The notes: a model not told the origin generated them from the letters alone. DNA of 64,000 bases from Hufsiella arboris (GCF_009834875.1 NZ_WVHT01000002.1:496001-560000), one strand, 5' to 3'; counted from the stretch's first letter, positions 35,645 to 45,209 are shown. Numbers and translations are program-made.

Positions 35645-36727
35645 TTAGATATAATCCGTTCCGAATTTCGATTTTACATCGGCAACAACTTGCTTAACAT
35701 TTTGCTCTTTGTCACGCGGGCAGATGAGCAGGGTATTATTTGATTCAACTACGATAAAATCATGCAAACCCTGCAGAATTACCAGTTTACCGGCGGGCAC
35801 GTTGACCATACAATTTGACGAATCATACATAACTACTTTCTCGGAAGGAATAACAGCATTCCCTACATAGTCTTTCTCGGCAAGTGCATAAATAGAAGCC
35901 CATGTTCCAAGGTCAGACCACCCGAAATCCGTAGGAAGCACATAAACGTTATCAGCCTTTTCCATAATTCCATAGTCGATGGAAATGTTGGTACACTGGT
36001 AATAGGCATTCTGTATGAAGTTCTGCTCGTTATCTGAATTATAATGAGGAGTTCCATCTTTGAAAATCTCATTTATCTCGGGCAAATGCTTGTCAAATGC
36101 ATTTAATATAGACTTTGCAGACCAAACGAATATTCCGGCATTCCACAGGAAATCGCCGCTTTGCACGAATGTTTTTGCAAGCTCCAGGTTTGGTTTTTCA
36201 GTAAACGTTTTTACTTTATAAAAATCATTTTCCAGAACCTGGGAATTATATTGTATATAGCCGTAACCGGTATCCGGCCGGGAAGGTTTTATTCCGAGCG
36301 TTACCAGGCAATCATGCTCCGAAACGGTTTTAAGTGAATTATTTATATCCTGGACAAATCTTTCCTGGTCAAGAATCAGGTGATCGGATGGCGCAACAAC
36401 AATAGCCGCTTCCGGATTCATAGACGAAATTTTATGTGACGCGTAAGCAATACAAGGAGCCGTATTACGCATAACAGGCTCAGCGAGAATTTGCTGATCG
36501 CTTATGTCAGGAAGCTGTTCTTTAATGATATTGGAGTAAATCTCGTTGGTAACTATATAAATGTTTTCCTTAGGGACAATTTTCAAAAACCGGTCGTAAG
36601 TGCTTTGGATTAACGTTTTTCCGGTTCCAAGAATATCGATAAATTGTTTGGGATGTGAGGTGCGACTGATCGGCCAAAAGCGGCTGCCGATACCGCCAGC
36701 CATAATGATTGCATAATTGTTGTCCAT
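35645..36727 (-). CDS. manC: Mannose-1-phosphate guanylyltransferase
   Basis: A 360-residue nucleotidyltransferase that makes GDP-mannose from GTP and mannose-1-phosphate. The signature MAGGIGSRFWPISRTSHPKQF (residues 10-30) is present in part as AGGIGSRFWP and PKQF, followed by VVAPSDHLI and FTEKPNLELA, FLWNAGIFVW and YGIMEKA. There is no C-terminal isomerase domain, so this is the monofunctional short form. It follows kdsD by 24 bases and is presumably co-transcribed, tying GDP-mannose and Kdo supply for surface glycans. Confidence 0.95.
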   Translation of the reverse strand: MDNNYAIIMAGGIGSRFWPISRTSHPKQFIDILGTGKTLIQSTYDRFLKIVPKENIYIVTNEIYSNIIKEQLPDISDQQILAEPVMRNTAPCIAYASHKISSMNPEAAIVVAPSDHLILDQERFVQDINNSLKTVSEHDCLVTLGIKPSRPDTGYGYIQYNSQVLENDFYKVKTFTEKPNLELAKTFVQSGDFLWNAGIFVWSAKSILNAFDKHLPEINEIFKDGTPHYNSDNEQNFIQNAYYQCTNISIDYGIMEKADNVYVLPTDFGWSDLGTWASIYALAEKDYVGNAVIPSEKVVMYDSSNCMVNVPAGKLVILQGLHDFIVVESNNTLLICPRDKEQNVKQVVADVKSKFGTDYI

Positions 36728-36751
36728 GTAAATGTTAAATCTCGTTGGAAT

Positions 36752-37717
36752 TTATATTAAACCTTCTTTAAGTAAGTCGTGCAGATGAACGATACCTTCA
36801 TATTTTTCACCATCTACTACCAATAACTGGGCAATATTGTTTTTGCGCATAATATCGAAAGCACCCGCCGCAAGTTCGTTTTTACTGATCATTCGCGGAT
36901 TACGGCCCATTATATCTTCAGCACGAAGGCCCTGCAAGTTATCATATTTTTCAATCATTCGCCGTATGTCGCCATCGGTAATTATGCCACAAATTTTATC
37001 ACAGTCCAATACGGCAACAGCGCCAACACTGCTTTTTGTGATCTCAACTATAACTTCTTTTACCGATGTGTTTTTGTCGACCTGTGGTTTTCCATGGTTA
37101 ACTGATAAGTCGTATACTTTAAGATATAATTTTTTGCCAAGCGTGCCGCCCGGGTGATATTTGGCAAAATCACGACTACTAAACTCTCTGCACTCAATTA
37201 ACGATACTGCAAGTGCATCACCCATTGCAAGTTGAGCAGTAGTGCTTGTAGTAGGAGCAAGATTGTGCGGGCAAGCTTCAACTGTCACTGTAGTATCAAG
37301 CAGGTAATCGCTTTGTAAAGCGAGGTAAGATTTGGTATCTCCAGTCATACCAATGAGCATGGTACCGGCAAGCTTTAAAAATGGGATCAAAACTTTTATT
37401 TCAGGTGTGTTTCCGCTTTTCGAAATGCAGATAACTATATCATCTTTTTGTATGATTCCAAGGTCGCCGTGAATGGCGTCGCCGGCATGCATATAAACTG
37501 AAGGTGTTCCGGTTGAATTTAAGGTTGCGACGATTTTCTGCGCGATAATCGCACTTTTCCCGACTCCTGTAATAACCACACGCCCATTGCTTCGCAGTAT
37601 TGTTTGTACGATCACTGAAAAGTCATTTTTCAGACGCTCAGCGAGATTCAAAATCGCTTCGGCTTCTATTTTAAGCGTCTTACGCGCGATCTCAAGTATT
37701 TCATCGTTATTCTTCAA
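36752..37717 (-). CDS. kdsD: D-arabinose 5-phosphate isomerase (KdsD/KpsF)
   Basis: A 321-residue isomerase converting ribulose 5-phosphate to arabinose 5-phosphate, the first step to Kdo. The SIS domain (residues 35-180) shows GVGKSAIIAQK (51-61), HAGDAIHGDLG (77-87), CISKSGNTPE and the FAKYHPGGTLGKKL segment with the active-site histidine. Two CBS repeats follow (about 205-265 and 270-321). kdsA lies 2.3 kb away on the other strand after recQ. A TAnnTTTG element sits about 36 bases upstream, and manC follows in the same operon. Confidence 0.96.
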   Translation of the reverse strand: MKNNDEILEIARKTLKIEAEAILNLAERLKNDFSVIVQTILRSNGRVVITGVGKSAIIAQKIVATLNSTGTPSVYMHAGDAIHGDLGIIQKDDIVICISKSGNTPEIKVLIPFLKLAGTMLIGMTGDTKSYLALQSDYLLDTTVTVEACPHNLAPTTSTTAQLAMGDALAVSLIECREFSSRDFAKYHPGGTLGKKLYLKVYDLSVNHGKPQVDKNTSVKEVIVEITKSSVGAVAVLDCDKICGIITDGDIRRMIEKYDNLQGLRAEDIMGRNPRMISKNELAAGAFDIMRKNNIAQLLVVDGEKYEGIVHLHDLLKEGLI

Positions 37718-37752
37718 GCAGAATTTTTTTATAGATAAGTAAGAATTTTCGG

Positions 37753-37760
37753 CAAAAATA
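37753..37760 (-). promoter_or_regulatory. Bacteroidota -7 element of the kdsD-manC operon
   Basis: CAAAAATA on the plus strand gives TATTTTTG on the minus strand, an exact TAnnTTTG, 36 bases before the kdsD ATG. A run TTTTTTT in the leader lies between. Confidence 0.5.
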
Positions 37761-37811
37761 TGTTATTTTGAAGTTTATTAATTATTCCTCTCTTAATTTT
37801 CTCGGTTTGTG

Positions 37812-40001
37812 ATGGAGATAAAAAAGTCGTTATTCGACAACTTACAAAACTTTTTTGGTTTTGATAACTTCAAAGGGGAACAGGAAGCTATCATAACTAA
37901 CATACTTCAACGAAAAGATACATTTGTTATAATGCCTACCGGTGGCGGCAAATCTATTTGCTACCAGTTGCCGGCTTTAATGAGCGAAGGCACAGCTATT
38001 GTCATATCACCTCTTATTGCTTTAATGAAAAATCAGGTGGATCAGCTCCGCGCCTTTGGCGGCACTGATAGCATCGCACACTTTCTAAATTCATCTTTAA
38101 ATAAAACGGACACAGCTAAGGTTAAGCAAGATGTATTAAGCGGTGAAACTAAACTGCTTTATGTAGCTCCGGAATCGTTGACCAAGCAGGAAAATATTGA
38201 TTTTCTACGACTTATTAAGGTATCATTCGTGGCTGTTGATGAGGCCCACTGTATTTCAGAATGGGGACATGATTTCCGTCCGGAATATCGTAAGATCCGG
38301 CAGGTGATTAACAATATTGGCGAAAACATACCGATTATAGCACTTACGGCAACAGCAACGCCTAAGGTTCAGCAGGATATTCAAAAGAACCTGCAAATGA
38401 CCGATGCTACATTGTTTAAATCGTCATTTAACAGGCCAAACTTATTTTACGACGTACGCGCTAAAAAGAACGTGCTGAAAGAAATCGTAAAATTTATTAA
38501 AGGCAATACCGGTAAATCCGGAATTATTTACTGCTTAAGCCGTAAAAAGGTGGAAGAAGTTGCTGAAGTTCTGAGTCTGAACGGTATCAAGGCATTGCCA
38601 TATCACGCAGGATTGGATGCAAAAATGCGGGCCGATACACAAGATAAATTCCTTATGGAAGATGTTGATGTTATCGTAGCAACAATCGCCTTCGGGATGG
38701 GAATTGATAAACCCGATGTCAGGTATGTGATTCATCATGACATACCAAAAAGCATGGAAGGGTATTACCAGGAAACAGGCCGTGCCGGCCGCGATGGCGG
38801 AGAAGGGTATTGCCTGGCTTTTTATTCTGAAAAAGATATTGAAAAGTTAACCAAGTTCATGAAGGATAAACCTGTTTCGGAACGCGAAATAGGAACGCAA
38901 ATTCTTAAAGAGGTTATTGATTACTCTGAATCAGCAGTTTGCCGCCGTAAGCAAATCCTTCATTATTTTGGCGAAAATTTTAACGAAGCGGGCTGTAATG
39001 GGATGTGCGATAACAGCGCCCACCAGAAAACTTACTTTGACGCTACTGAAAAACTGCAATGTACGCTCAGATTAATTGAGCAGCTTGGAGAAAAATTTGA
39101 CGACCAGCATATCATCAATATTATGATGGGCGTTGAAAATTCTCAAATAACTTCATACGAACACAATAAACTTCCAGAGTTTTGCAGCGGTAAAGCGGAT
39201 GGCGAGATCCTTTGGAAATCGTTGTTACGCCAGGCTTTGCTGGACAATTATTTAATAAAGGACACGGACAGCTACGGCCTGTTAAGGCTTTCTAAATCCG
39301 GTAGATCATTTATTGAAGCGCCTCACACCGTAAAATTCATCATGAACAGGCCAATGGAAGCTGCAGATGATGACAGTGATGAAAACGCGCCGTCGGCGAC
39401 AAGTTCGCTTGATACACAGCTTCTGCAGATGCTTAAGGATCTTCGCAAGAAAATCTCCAAACAAAAAAACCTTCCGCCATTCGTTATTTTCCAGGATCCT
39501 TCTTTGGAGGAAATGTGCAACCATTACCCTGTTACAATAGATGAACTGAAACAAATTCAGGGCGTAGGTGCCGGTAAAGCATTGAAATTCGGCGCTCCTT
39601 TTATTGAGCTCATCAAAAAATACGTCGAAGAAAATGATATTGACCGGCCGGTCGACCTAGTGATCAAAAGCCAGGCAAATAAATCTGCATTGAAAGTATC
39701 TATCATTCAAAATATCGATCGCCAGATCGCATTGGAAGATATAGCTTCTTCAAAAGGGATCACTTATGAAGATATCATTCGTGAAGTTGAATCAATTGTT
39801 AATTCGGGTACAAAGTTGAATCTCAATTATTACATCGACGAAATGATTGACGAAGATCGCCAGGACGAAGTATTTGATTACTTCCGTGGATCAGAGCAGG
39901 ATTCGATCGATATAGCTTTAAAAGAACTCGGAAGTGATGATTATACACGTGAAGAAATTCAATTAATGCGCATTAAATTTTTATCCGAGTTAGGAAATTA
40001 A
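37812..40001 (+). CDS. recQ: ATP-dependent DNA helicase RecQ
   Basis: A 729-residue 3'-5' helicase from ATG 37812 (an in-frame GTG lies one codon upstream). Walker A PTGGGKS, the DEAH box (VDEAHCISEWGHDFRPEY in part) and motif VI (QETGRAGRDG) are intact. The RQC zinc cluster (CRRKQILHYFGE, CNGMCDN) and a winged-helix region follow, then an HRDC domain near 525-600 and an extra C-terminal helix-turn-helix-like tail to 729, common in Bacteroidota RecQ. It acts in recombination and fork repair. kdsA starts two bases after its stop, so they share a transcript. Confidence 0.96.
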   Translation: MEIKKSLFDNLQNFFGFDNFKGEQEAIITNILQRKDTFVIMPTGGGKSICYQLPALMSEGTAIVISPLIALMKNQVDQLRAFGGTDSIAHFLNSSLNKTDTAKVKQDVLSGETKLLYVAPESLTKQENIDFLRLIKVSFVAVDEAHCISEWGHDFRPEYRKIRQVINNIGENIPIIALTATATPKVQQDIQKNLQMTDATLFKSSFNRPNLFYDVRAKKNVLKEIVKFIKGNTGKSGIIYCLSRKKVEEVAEVLSLNGIKALPYHAGLDAKMRADTQDKFLMEDVDVIVATIAFGMGIDKPDVRYVIHHDIPKSMEGYYQETGRAGRDGGEGYCLAFYSEKDIEKLTKFMKDKPVSEREIGTQILKEVIDYSESAVCRRKQILHYFGENFNEAGCNGMCDNSAHQKTYFDATEKLQCTLRLIEQLGEKFDDQHIINIMMGVENSQITSYEHNKLPEFCSGKADGEILWKSLLRQALLDNYLIKDTDSYGLLRLSKSGRSFIEAPHTVKFIMNRPMEAADDDSDENAPSATSSLDTQLLQMLKDLRKKISKQKNLPPFVIFQDPSLEEMCNHYPVTIDELKQIQGVGAGKALKFGAPFIELIKKYVEENDIDRPVDLVIKSQANKSALKVSIIQNIDRQIALEDIASSKGITYEDIIREVESIVNSGTKLNLNYYIDEMIDEDRQDEVFDYFRGSEQDSIDIALKELGSDDYTREEIQLMRIKFLSELGN

Positions 40002-40003
40002 AT

Positions 40004-40801
40004 ATGATCCAGTTACTAAATCCAGATGGAAATTTTTTCCTGATGGCCGGTCCTTGTGCTATTGAAAGTGAAGAGATAGCTTTGCAAATCGCTGAAAAAA
40101 TCACCGGAATTACGTCAAGGCTCAATATTCCATATATCTTCAAAGGTTCCTACCGCAAGGCCAATCGTTCAAAAGGAAGTTCATTTACTGGAATTGGCGA
40201 CGAGAAAGCCCTTAAGATACTCGCAAAAGTGAAAAGCGAATTCGGGGTTCCAACGGTAACGGACATTCACGAAAGCCATGAAGCGGCGATGGCCGCCGAA
40301 TATGTAGACGTTTTACAAATACCTGCATTTCTGTGCCGTCAAACAGATTTGCTGATTGCTGCCGCTAAAACGGGAAAGGTCGTCAATGTTAAAAAAGGAC
40401 AATTTTTATCAGCCGGATCTATGATCCATGCGGTCGATAAAATCAAAGAGTCCGGCAATGATCAGGTTATCCTCACCGACCGGGGAAACACTTTTGGCTA
40501 CCAGGATTTGATTGTCGACTATCGTGGAATTCCCGAAATGCGCGCATTTGGCGTTCCTGTAGTAATGGATTGTACGCACTCTCTTCAGCAGCCTAACCAG
40601 GCAAGCGGCGTAACCGGTGGCAAGCCGGAGTTAATCGAAACAATTGCAAAAGCGGCTATTGCAGTAGGGGCGGATGGCCTGTTTATCGAAACACATCCCG
40701 ATCCGAAATGCGCAAAATCTGATGGAGCAAATATGCTTCATCTCGACCTGCTGGAGGACTTGCTGGTAAAGTTGGTGCGTATCCGTGACGCGGTAAGGTA
40801 A
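40004..40801 (+). CDS. kdsA: 3-deoxy-8-phosphooctulonate (Kdo-8-P) synthase
   Basis: A 265-residue aldolase that joins phosphoenolpyruvate and arabinose 5-phosphate, the second Kdo step after KdsD. Motifs include GPCAIESEE near residue 16, FKGSYRKANRSKGSSF (45-60), VTDIHE, VNVKKGQFLS and MDCTHSLQQP. The Asn/Cys pattern that separates metal-free from metal-dependent enzymes was not resolved. It is coupled to recQ (two-base gap) although the functions are unrelated; the A5P isomerase gene is divergent just upstream of recQ. Confidence 0.97.
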   Translation: MIQLLNPDGNFFLMAGPCAIESEEIALQIAEKITGITSRLNIPYIFKGSYRKANRSKGSSFTGIGDEKALKILAKVKSEFGVPTVTDIHESHEAAMAAEYVDVLQIPAFLCRQTDLLIAAAKTGKVVNVKKGQFLSAGSMIHAVDKIKESGNDQVILTDRGNTFGYQDLIVDYRGIPEMRAFGVPVVMDCTHSLQQPNQASGVTGGKPELIETIAKAAIAVGADGLFIETHPDPKCAKSDGANMLHLDLLEDLLVKLVRIRDAVR

Positions 40802-40832
40802 GCCCGAATATTAGCAAATCCCATTTAAATAC

Positions 40833-40840
40833 TATATTTG
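40833..40840 (+). promoter_or_regulatory. Bacteroidota -7 element before gatB
   Basis: TATATTTG matches TAnnTTTG and lies 25 bases before the gatB ATG; TTAG at 40810-40813 sits at the -33 spacing (19 bases). Confidence 0.55.
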
Positions 40841-40865
40841 GCGCATACACTCTTTTGCCATTTAA

Positions 40866-42335
40866 ATGAAGGATAACGAAAGCGTTTTAAGCAAGTACGA
40901 ACTGGTTGTCGGATTGGAAATACATGTTCAGCTTTCAACGAATACCAAAATATTCTCTTATGATTCTGCTGCGTATGGAGCTGATCCAAATGAAAATACC
41001 AGTATAATCTCACTTGGCCTGCCTGGAACTTTGCCAAAGCTTAATAAAAAAGTTGTTGAGTACGCGGTTAAAATGGGACTTGCAACAAACTGTTCCATAA
41101 CCCGCAATAACCGGTTTGACAGAAAAAACTATTTCTATGCCGATCTTCCCAAAGGCTACCAGGTAACTCAGGATGAGGCGCCAATCTGCAAAGAAGGTTA
41201 TATCTTAATTAATATTAAGGGTCAGGAACCTGTTAAAGTACGAATCAACCGCATCCACATGGAAGAAGATGCAGGAAAAAGTATGCACGACAAAGACGAT
41301 CATTATTCATTGATAGATCTGAACCGTGCAGGAGTTCCATTGATCGAAATCGTATCAGAACCTGATATCCGCACGCCGGAACAAGCTGCCGCTTACTTTT
41401 CTGAAATCCGAAAAATCGCCATGTATCTTGATATATGCGATGGTAATATGGAAGAAGGCAGCATGCGTTGCGATGCAAATATTTCTGTTCGGTTAAAAGG
41501 AGATGAAAAATTCGGAAATCGTTGCGAAGTTAAAAATCTCAACTCCGTTCGTAATCTTCAGCGTGCGATCAGTTACGAATTTAAACGCCAGGTTGGCTTG
41601 CTGGAAGATGGAGAATACATCGGTCAGAACACCCTGAATTTTGACGCTGGTACTGGCACAACATCTGTATTACGGTCGAAAGAAATGGCCTACGATTACC
41701 GTTATTTTCCGGAGCCTGATCTGCAGCCTCTTGAACTTTCGGCGGAATGGATTGAAGGTATAAGAAAAGCGTTGCCGGAGTTACCGGAAGCCAGAAGCCA
41801 GAGATATCAAACAGCAAACAACTTATCAGCGTATGACTCGGGTATTTTAAGCAACGATAAACAGGTTGCCGATTTTTTTGATGAAGTTATTTTGCATACG
41901 AAAAATCAAAAAGCCGCTGCAAACTGGATTTTAGGACCGATACTTTCTTATGTAAACGAACATAGTTCCGAAAGTTTTGCTGTTCCCGTAAAGGCTGACA
42001 AGATTGCCGAGATGATAAGTCTGGTCGACGATGGCAAAATCAACAATTCAGCCGCTACACAGCAGTTATTTCCTGCGCTCATCCAAAATCCGGATGCGAG
42101 CGTTCAGCAATTAGCTGAAAAAATGAATTTGCTGATCGATACGAATACCGACGAGCTTGTGAAATTTATTGATGAGGCGATAGCGCTTTATCCCGATAAA
42201 GTTGCTGAATTTAATAAGGGTAAAAAAGGGGTTTTAGGGTTGTTTATGGGTGAAGTAATGAAACTCAGCAAGGGCAAAATCGACCCCAAGCAAGCCAATA
42301 AATTAGTTATAGAAAAATTAGAGTCATTCAAGTGA
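40866..42335 (+). CDS. gatB: Asp/Glu-tRNA amidotransferase subunit B
   Basis: A 489-residue GatB. The catalytic cradle domain begins VVGLEIHVQLSTNTKIF, with FDRKNYFYADLPKGYQ, HMEEDAGKSMH, DLNRAGVPLIEIVSEPD and EGSMRCDANIS; the helical and YqeY-like tail (about 300-489) ends FMGEVMKLSKGKIDPKQ. GatCAB converts Glu-tRNAGln or Asp-tRNAAsn to the amidated form, so this organism probably lacks one of the direct synthetases. gatA and gatC are not in the window. The next gene begins on a GTG overlapping the stop by four bases. Confidence 0.97.
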   Translation: MKDNESVLSKYELVVGLEIHVQLSTNTKIFSYDSAAYGADPNENTSIISLGLPGTLPKLNKKVVEYAVKMGLATNCSITRNNRFDRKNYFYADLPKGYQVTQDEAPICKEGYILINIKGQEPVKVRINRIHMEEDAGKSMHDKDDHYSLIDLNRAGVPLIEIVSEPDIRTPEQAAAYFSEIRKIAMYLDICDGNMEEGSMRCDANISVRLKGDEKFGNRCEVKNLNSVRNLQRAISYEFKRQVGLLEDGEYIGQNTLNFDAGTGTTSVLRSKEMAYDYRYFPEPDLQPLELSAEWIEGIRKALPELPEARSQRYQTANNLSAYDSGILSNDKQVADFFDEVILHTKNQKAAANWILGPILSYVNEHSSESFAVPVKADKIAEMISLVDDGKINNSAATQQLFPALIQNPDASVQQLAEKMNLLIDTNTDELVKFIDEAIALYPDKVAEFNKGKKGVLGLFMGEVMKLSKGKIDPKQANKLVIEKLESFK

Positions 42336-43426
42336 AAAAATACTTAGCAATTGTTGCTGCCATCTGTGTGTTAAACGCGTGTAAAAATAAAGACCAATTT
42401 GTAATTAACGGTCAGGTTGAAAATTCAGGAAAACTCAAAAAAGTTTTATTGTATGAAAACGACCAGGTTATCGATTCCGCTTTCTTAAACGAGAGCAATG
42501 AATTTAGATTCAAACGCGTTTCCGAAGAGCCTAATTTTTATACAATAGGCCTTGGAGAAAAGAATTTCCTTGTTATTGCCCGCAACGGCGATGAGCTGGA
42601 TTTTAAAACCAATCTCGCTGATTCTACAAACAAATACGAAATAAAAGGCTCGGACGATTCGGAAAAGCTGCGTGAGTTTAATACGATCAGCAATAAATAT
42701 GGAAAAGTATATTTCGATATACAAAATGAGTACAACAAACTAACAGAACAAAATCCAAATTCTAAAGACTCGATTTATAGCGTTCTTATGCCGAAGTTTC
42801 AAAAGAACATGGAGGCATTTTCAAAAGAAACGATCAGTTTCAGCGAAAAAAACAAAGATAATCTCGCCGGATTTTACGCTATTGGTACCGTTGATCAGAT
42901 AAAATTTGAACCGGAGCTTATCAAATATGCCGATGATATAAAAACAAAATTTCCGCATAATAAAGCTGTTCAAGCCTTTGTCGATCACATGATGGAAGTA
43001 AAACCCGTATCGATCGGTCAGAAAGCACCTGGATTTAAACTAAATGATCCTAACGGGAAACCGGTAGATCTTGATAGTTATAAAGGCAAATATGTTCTGG
43101 TTGACTTTTGGGCCTCCTGGTGTGCGCCATGCCGCCAGGCTAATCCGCATGTAGTAGCGGCTTATAATGAGTTTAAAAGCAAAAATTTTACCGTTCTTGG
43201 CATATCACTCGACAAGAACAAGGAAGCCTGGCTCAAGGCAATTAAAGATGACGGCCTCAGTTGGCAACATGTTTCAGAGTTAAAAGAATGGGACAGTGAG
43301 ATTGCCAAAACCTATAAAGTGGACGCCATTCCCGCATCTTTCCTTCTCGATCCGCAGGGAGTTATCGTCGCCAAAAACTTAAGAGATGAGGAACTTAAAG
43401 AATTCTTAAATAAAACTTTGAAATAA
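42332..43426 (+). CDS. TlpA-like thiol-disulfide lipoprotein with DUF4369 domain
   Basis: A 364-residue exported lipoprotein. The signal ends in CVLNACKNK (lipobox C17). Residues 20-115 form a DUF4369 domain (FVINGQVENSGKLKKVLLYE in part), followed by a helical linker and a thioredoxin fold from about 225 with the redox motif FWASWCAPC (C264/C267) and the cis-Pro region DAIPASFLLDP. It would act on disulfides in the periplasm. It starts with GTG inside the gatB stop codon (GTGA, 42332-42335), which argues for coupled translation with gatB. Confidence 0.93.
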   Translation: MKKYLAIVAAICVLNACKNKDQFVINGQVENSGKLKKVLLYENDQVIDSAFLNESNEFRFKRVSEEPNFYTIGLGEKNFLVIARNGDELDFKTNLADSTNKYEIKGSDDSEKLREFNTISNKYGKVYFDIQNEYNKLTEQNPNSKDSIYSVLMPKFQKNMEAFSKETISFSEKNKDNLAGFYAIGTVDQIKFEPELIKYADDIKTKFPHNKAVQAFVDHMMEVKPVSIGQKAPGFKLNDPNGKPVDLDSYKGKYVLVDFWASWCAPCRQANPHVVAAYNEFKSKNFTVLGISLDKNKEAWLKAIKDDGLSWQHVSELKEWDSEIAKTYKVDAIPASFLLDPQGVIVAKNLRDEELKEFLNKTLK

Positions 43427-43436
43427 ACTGACTAAA

Positions 43437-43471
43437 TTGTTAACTAAAAGTGTCGTTTAACAATTTGTTAA
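43437..43471. promoter_or_regulatory. Clustered TTGTTAA half-sites upstream of the OmpR-type regulator
   Basis: TTGTTAA occurs at 43437-43443 and 43465-43471, with the inverted copy TTAACAA at 43457-43463; the last two form the palindrome TTAACAATTTGTTAA. They lie 60-95 bases before the regulator ATG, a suitable place for an operator, perhaps autoregulatory. No biochemical support. Confidence 0.35.
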
Positions 43472-43530
43472 TACTGGCTTAATAATATGATGCTTTTGAG
43501 CATCTACTTTAGCATTAAAATTATTAGCAC

Positions 43531-44217
43531 ATGAGTACTGTCAGGCAAAAGATCCTTGTTGTAGATGATGAACCCGATATCCTGGAATTGATCGAATACA
43601 ATCTTAAAAAAGAGAATTACAACGTATCTACCGCCACCAACGGGCAAGACGCTGTTACACAGGCAAAAAAGATACTGCCTGACCTGATAATCTTAGACAT
43701 TATGATGCCCAAGATGGATGGAATCGAAGCATGCCGCATCATGCGCGGAATGCCTGAATTCAAAAGCACATTCATGGTTTTTCTAACGGCCAGGAGTGAA
43801 GAGTATTCTGAAATCGCCGGTTTCAATGTTGGTGCTGATGACTATATTGCTAAACCAATTAAGCCCCGCGCTTTGGTAAGCCGCATTAATGCCATTTTAA
43901 GGCGGAATGCCCAGGCCGATGAAGTGCCTGACAATAAGCTTGAGATCGCTGATCTGACCATTGACCGTGAAACTTTCTTAGTTTACCGCGATGGACAAAA
44001 AATCGTGCTGGCAAAAAAGGAATTTGAATTGCTTTATCTGCTTGCCTCTAAACCCGGAAAGGTTTATACCAGGGAAGTGATTCTCAAAAATATATGGGAA
44101 GATTCTGTAGTAGTTACGAACAGAACAATCGACGTTCACATAAGGAAGCTGCGTGAGAAATTAGGTGATACTTATGTAAGTACCGTTAAGGGAGTCGGAT
44201 ATAAATTTGAAGGGTAA
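43531..44217 (+). CDS. OmpR/PhoB-family response regulator
   Basis: A 228-residue regulator with a receiver domain (VVDDEPDILELIEYN at 10-24, phospho-acceptor D56 in DLIILDIMMP, LTAR, and ADDYIAKPIKP) and a winged-helix DNA-binding domain (about 125-228; REVILKNIWEDSVVVTNRTIDVHI in part, STVKGVGYKFE). It is close to PhoB in kind. No kinase gene lies beside it: upstream is the TlpA gene and downstream the convergent SGNH gene, so it is an orphan here. TTGTTAA half-sites lie upstream. Confidence 0.95.
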   Translation: MSTVRQKILVVDDEPDILELIEYNLKKENYNVSTATNGQDAVTQAKKILPDLIILDIMMPKMDGIEACRIMRGMPEFKSTFMVFLTARSEEYSEIAGFNVGADDYIAKPIKPRALVSRINAILRRNAQADEVPDNKLEIADLTIDRETFLVYRDGQKIVLAKKEFELLYLLASKPGKVYTREVILKNIWEDSVVVTNRTIDVHIRKLREKLGDTYVSTVKGVGYKFEG

Positions 44218-44229
44218 TTTCTATCGAAT

Positions 44230-45207
44230 TTACTTTTTATTTAGCGATGCGATCAAGCTGATAGCTGGCTTAGTGTCTTTATAAAATTTAATTGAGTCAG
44301 CTATTTGTTTGGAAATCATTTTGCCAGATGTTTTATATAAGTGATTTCCGTCGACATATTCATATTTGTCCCAGGATTTCATAAAGTTAAAATACTGGAT
44401 GCCTTCTGATTTAGAGAGCTCTGCCATCTCTTTATCGAAGTCAGGCATTAAACCGGATTCCATTTTGCTTATTTCGGAAATAACCGGAAGCCTTACCATG
44501 TATACGTCGCCGTGTTGTTTCAAAAGCTCGATAGTCTTTTTCAAATATTGCATTCTTAACGGTGAATACCGGAAATAGGGTAGGTTATTAACAAGATAGT
44601 CAAGAACTTTCTCTTTTGTCCGAGCTTTAATAGATGTTTTGGCCATGCTGACATTCACTTCAAGCCAACCATCTTTATGTAACAGCGATGACTTTTGCTT
44701 CTTAAGTCTGTTTGTGAGAATGTCACCCCATGAACCGTTATAGCTATTCAGCAAATAATCCATATTCGGTCGGGGATGATTGAACTCTGTGGTCGTACCA
44801 AGACACATATCTTTCTCTCGGAAATGGGTCGAATCGTTTGACTCAACTTGTTTTGCGCTGACAGACCAGGGGTCTACAGCCAATATAAAGAGGCTTTTTT
44901 TAGCGTTGTTATCAATTTTTTCTTCAATTGCTTTGTAGTATGTGGGACCGTAGGGAGAATGTGCGATTGTGAATGCAAAATTAAATATATCTAAGTTGCC
45001 ATATTCACCCGATAATGACGAATCTAAAACTTCCGGAACTATGCCTTGCGCAGCCCGTGACGTTCCCAGAATTAACGCTTTCTGTTTAGGAGTGGTGAAC
45101 CTAAGGTAAAATTCATCGGTAGTACCATCGGCCATGTAGGTCATTAGAAACGCAAACAGCAGCACCAAAAGTGAGAGAACTGAAAACTTTAACAGAAACT
45201 TTTTCAT
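44230..45207 (-). CDS. Membrane-anchored SGNH-like protein paired with MBOAT
   Basis: A 325-residue protein with one N-terminal membrane helix (residues 8-27) and a periplasmic domain opening with a GTSRAAQGIVP block, like the first block of SGNH/AlgX-type hydrolases; the C-terminal DGNHLYKTSGK segment would supply the Asp-His pair. It starts two bases after the MBOAT stop. MBOAT/SGNH pairs O-acylate exported polymers: MBOAT carries the acyl group across the membrane and the SGNH protein hands it to the acceptor. The polymer is unknown and no polysaccharide cluster adjoins. Confidence 0.75.
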   Translation of the reverse strand: MKKFLLKFSVLSLLVLLFAFLMTYMADGTTDEFYLRFTTPKQKALILGTSRAAQGIVPEVLDSSLSGEYGNLDIFNFAFTIAHSPYGPTYYKAIEEKIDNNAKKSLFILAVDPWSVSAKQVESNDSTHFREKDMCLGTTTEFNHPRPNMDYLLNSYNGSWGDILTNRLKKQKSSLLHKDGWLEVNVSMAKTSIKARTKEKVLDYLVNNLPYFRYSPLRMQYLKKTIELLKQHGDVYMVRLPVISEISKMESGLMPDFDKEMAELSKSEGIQYFNFMKSWDKYEYVDGNHLYKTSGKMISKQIADSIKFYKDTKPAISLIASLNKK

Positions 45208-45209
45208 AG

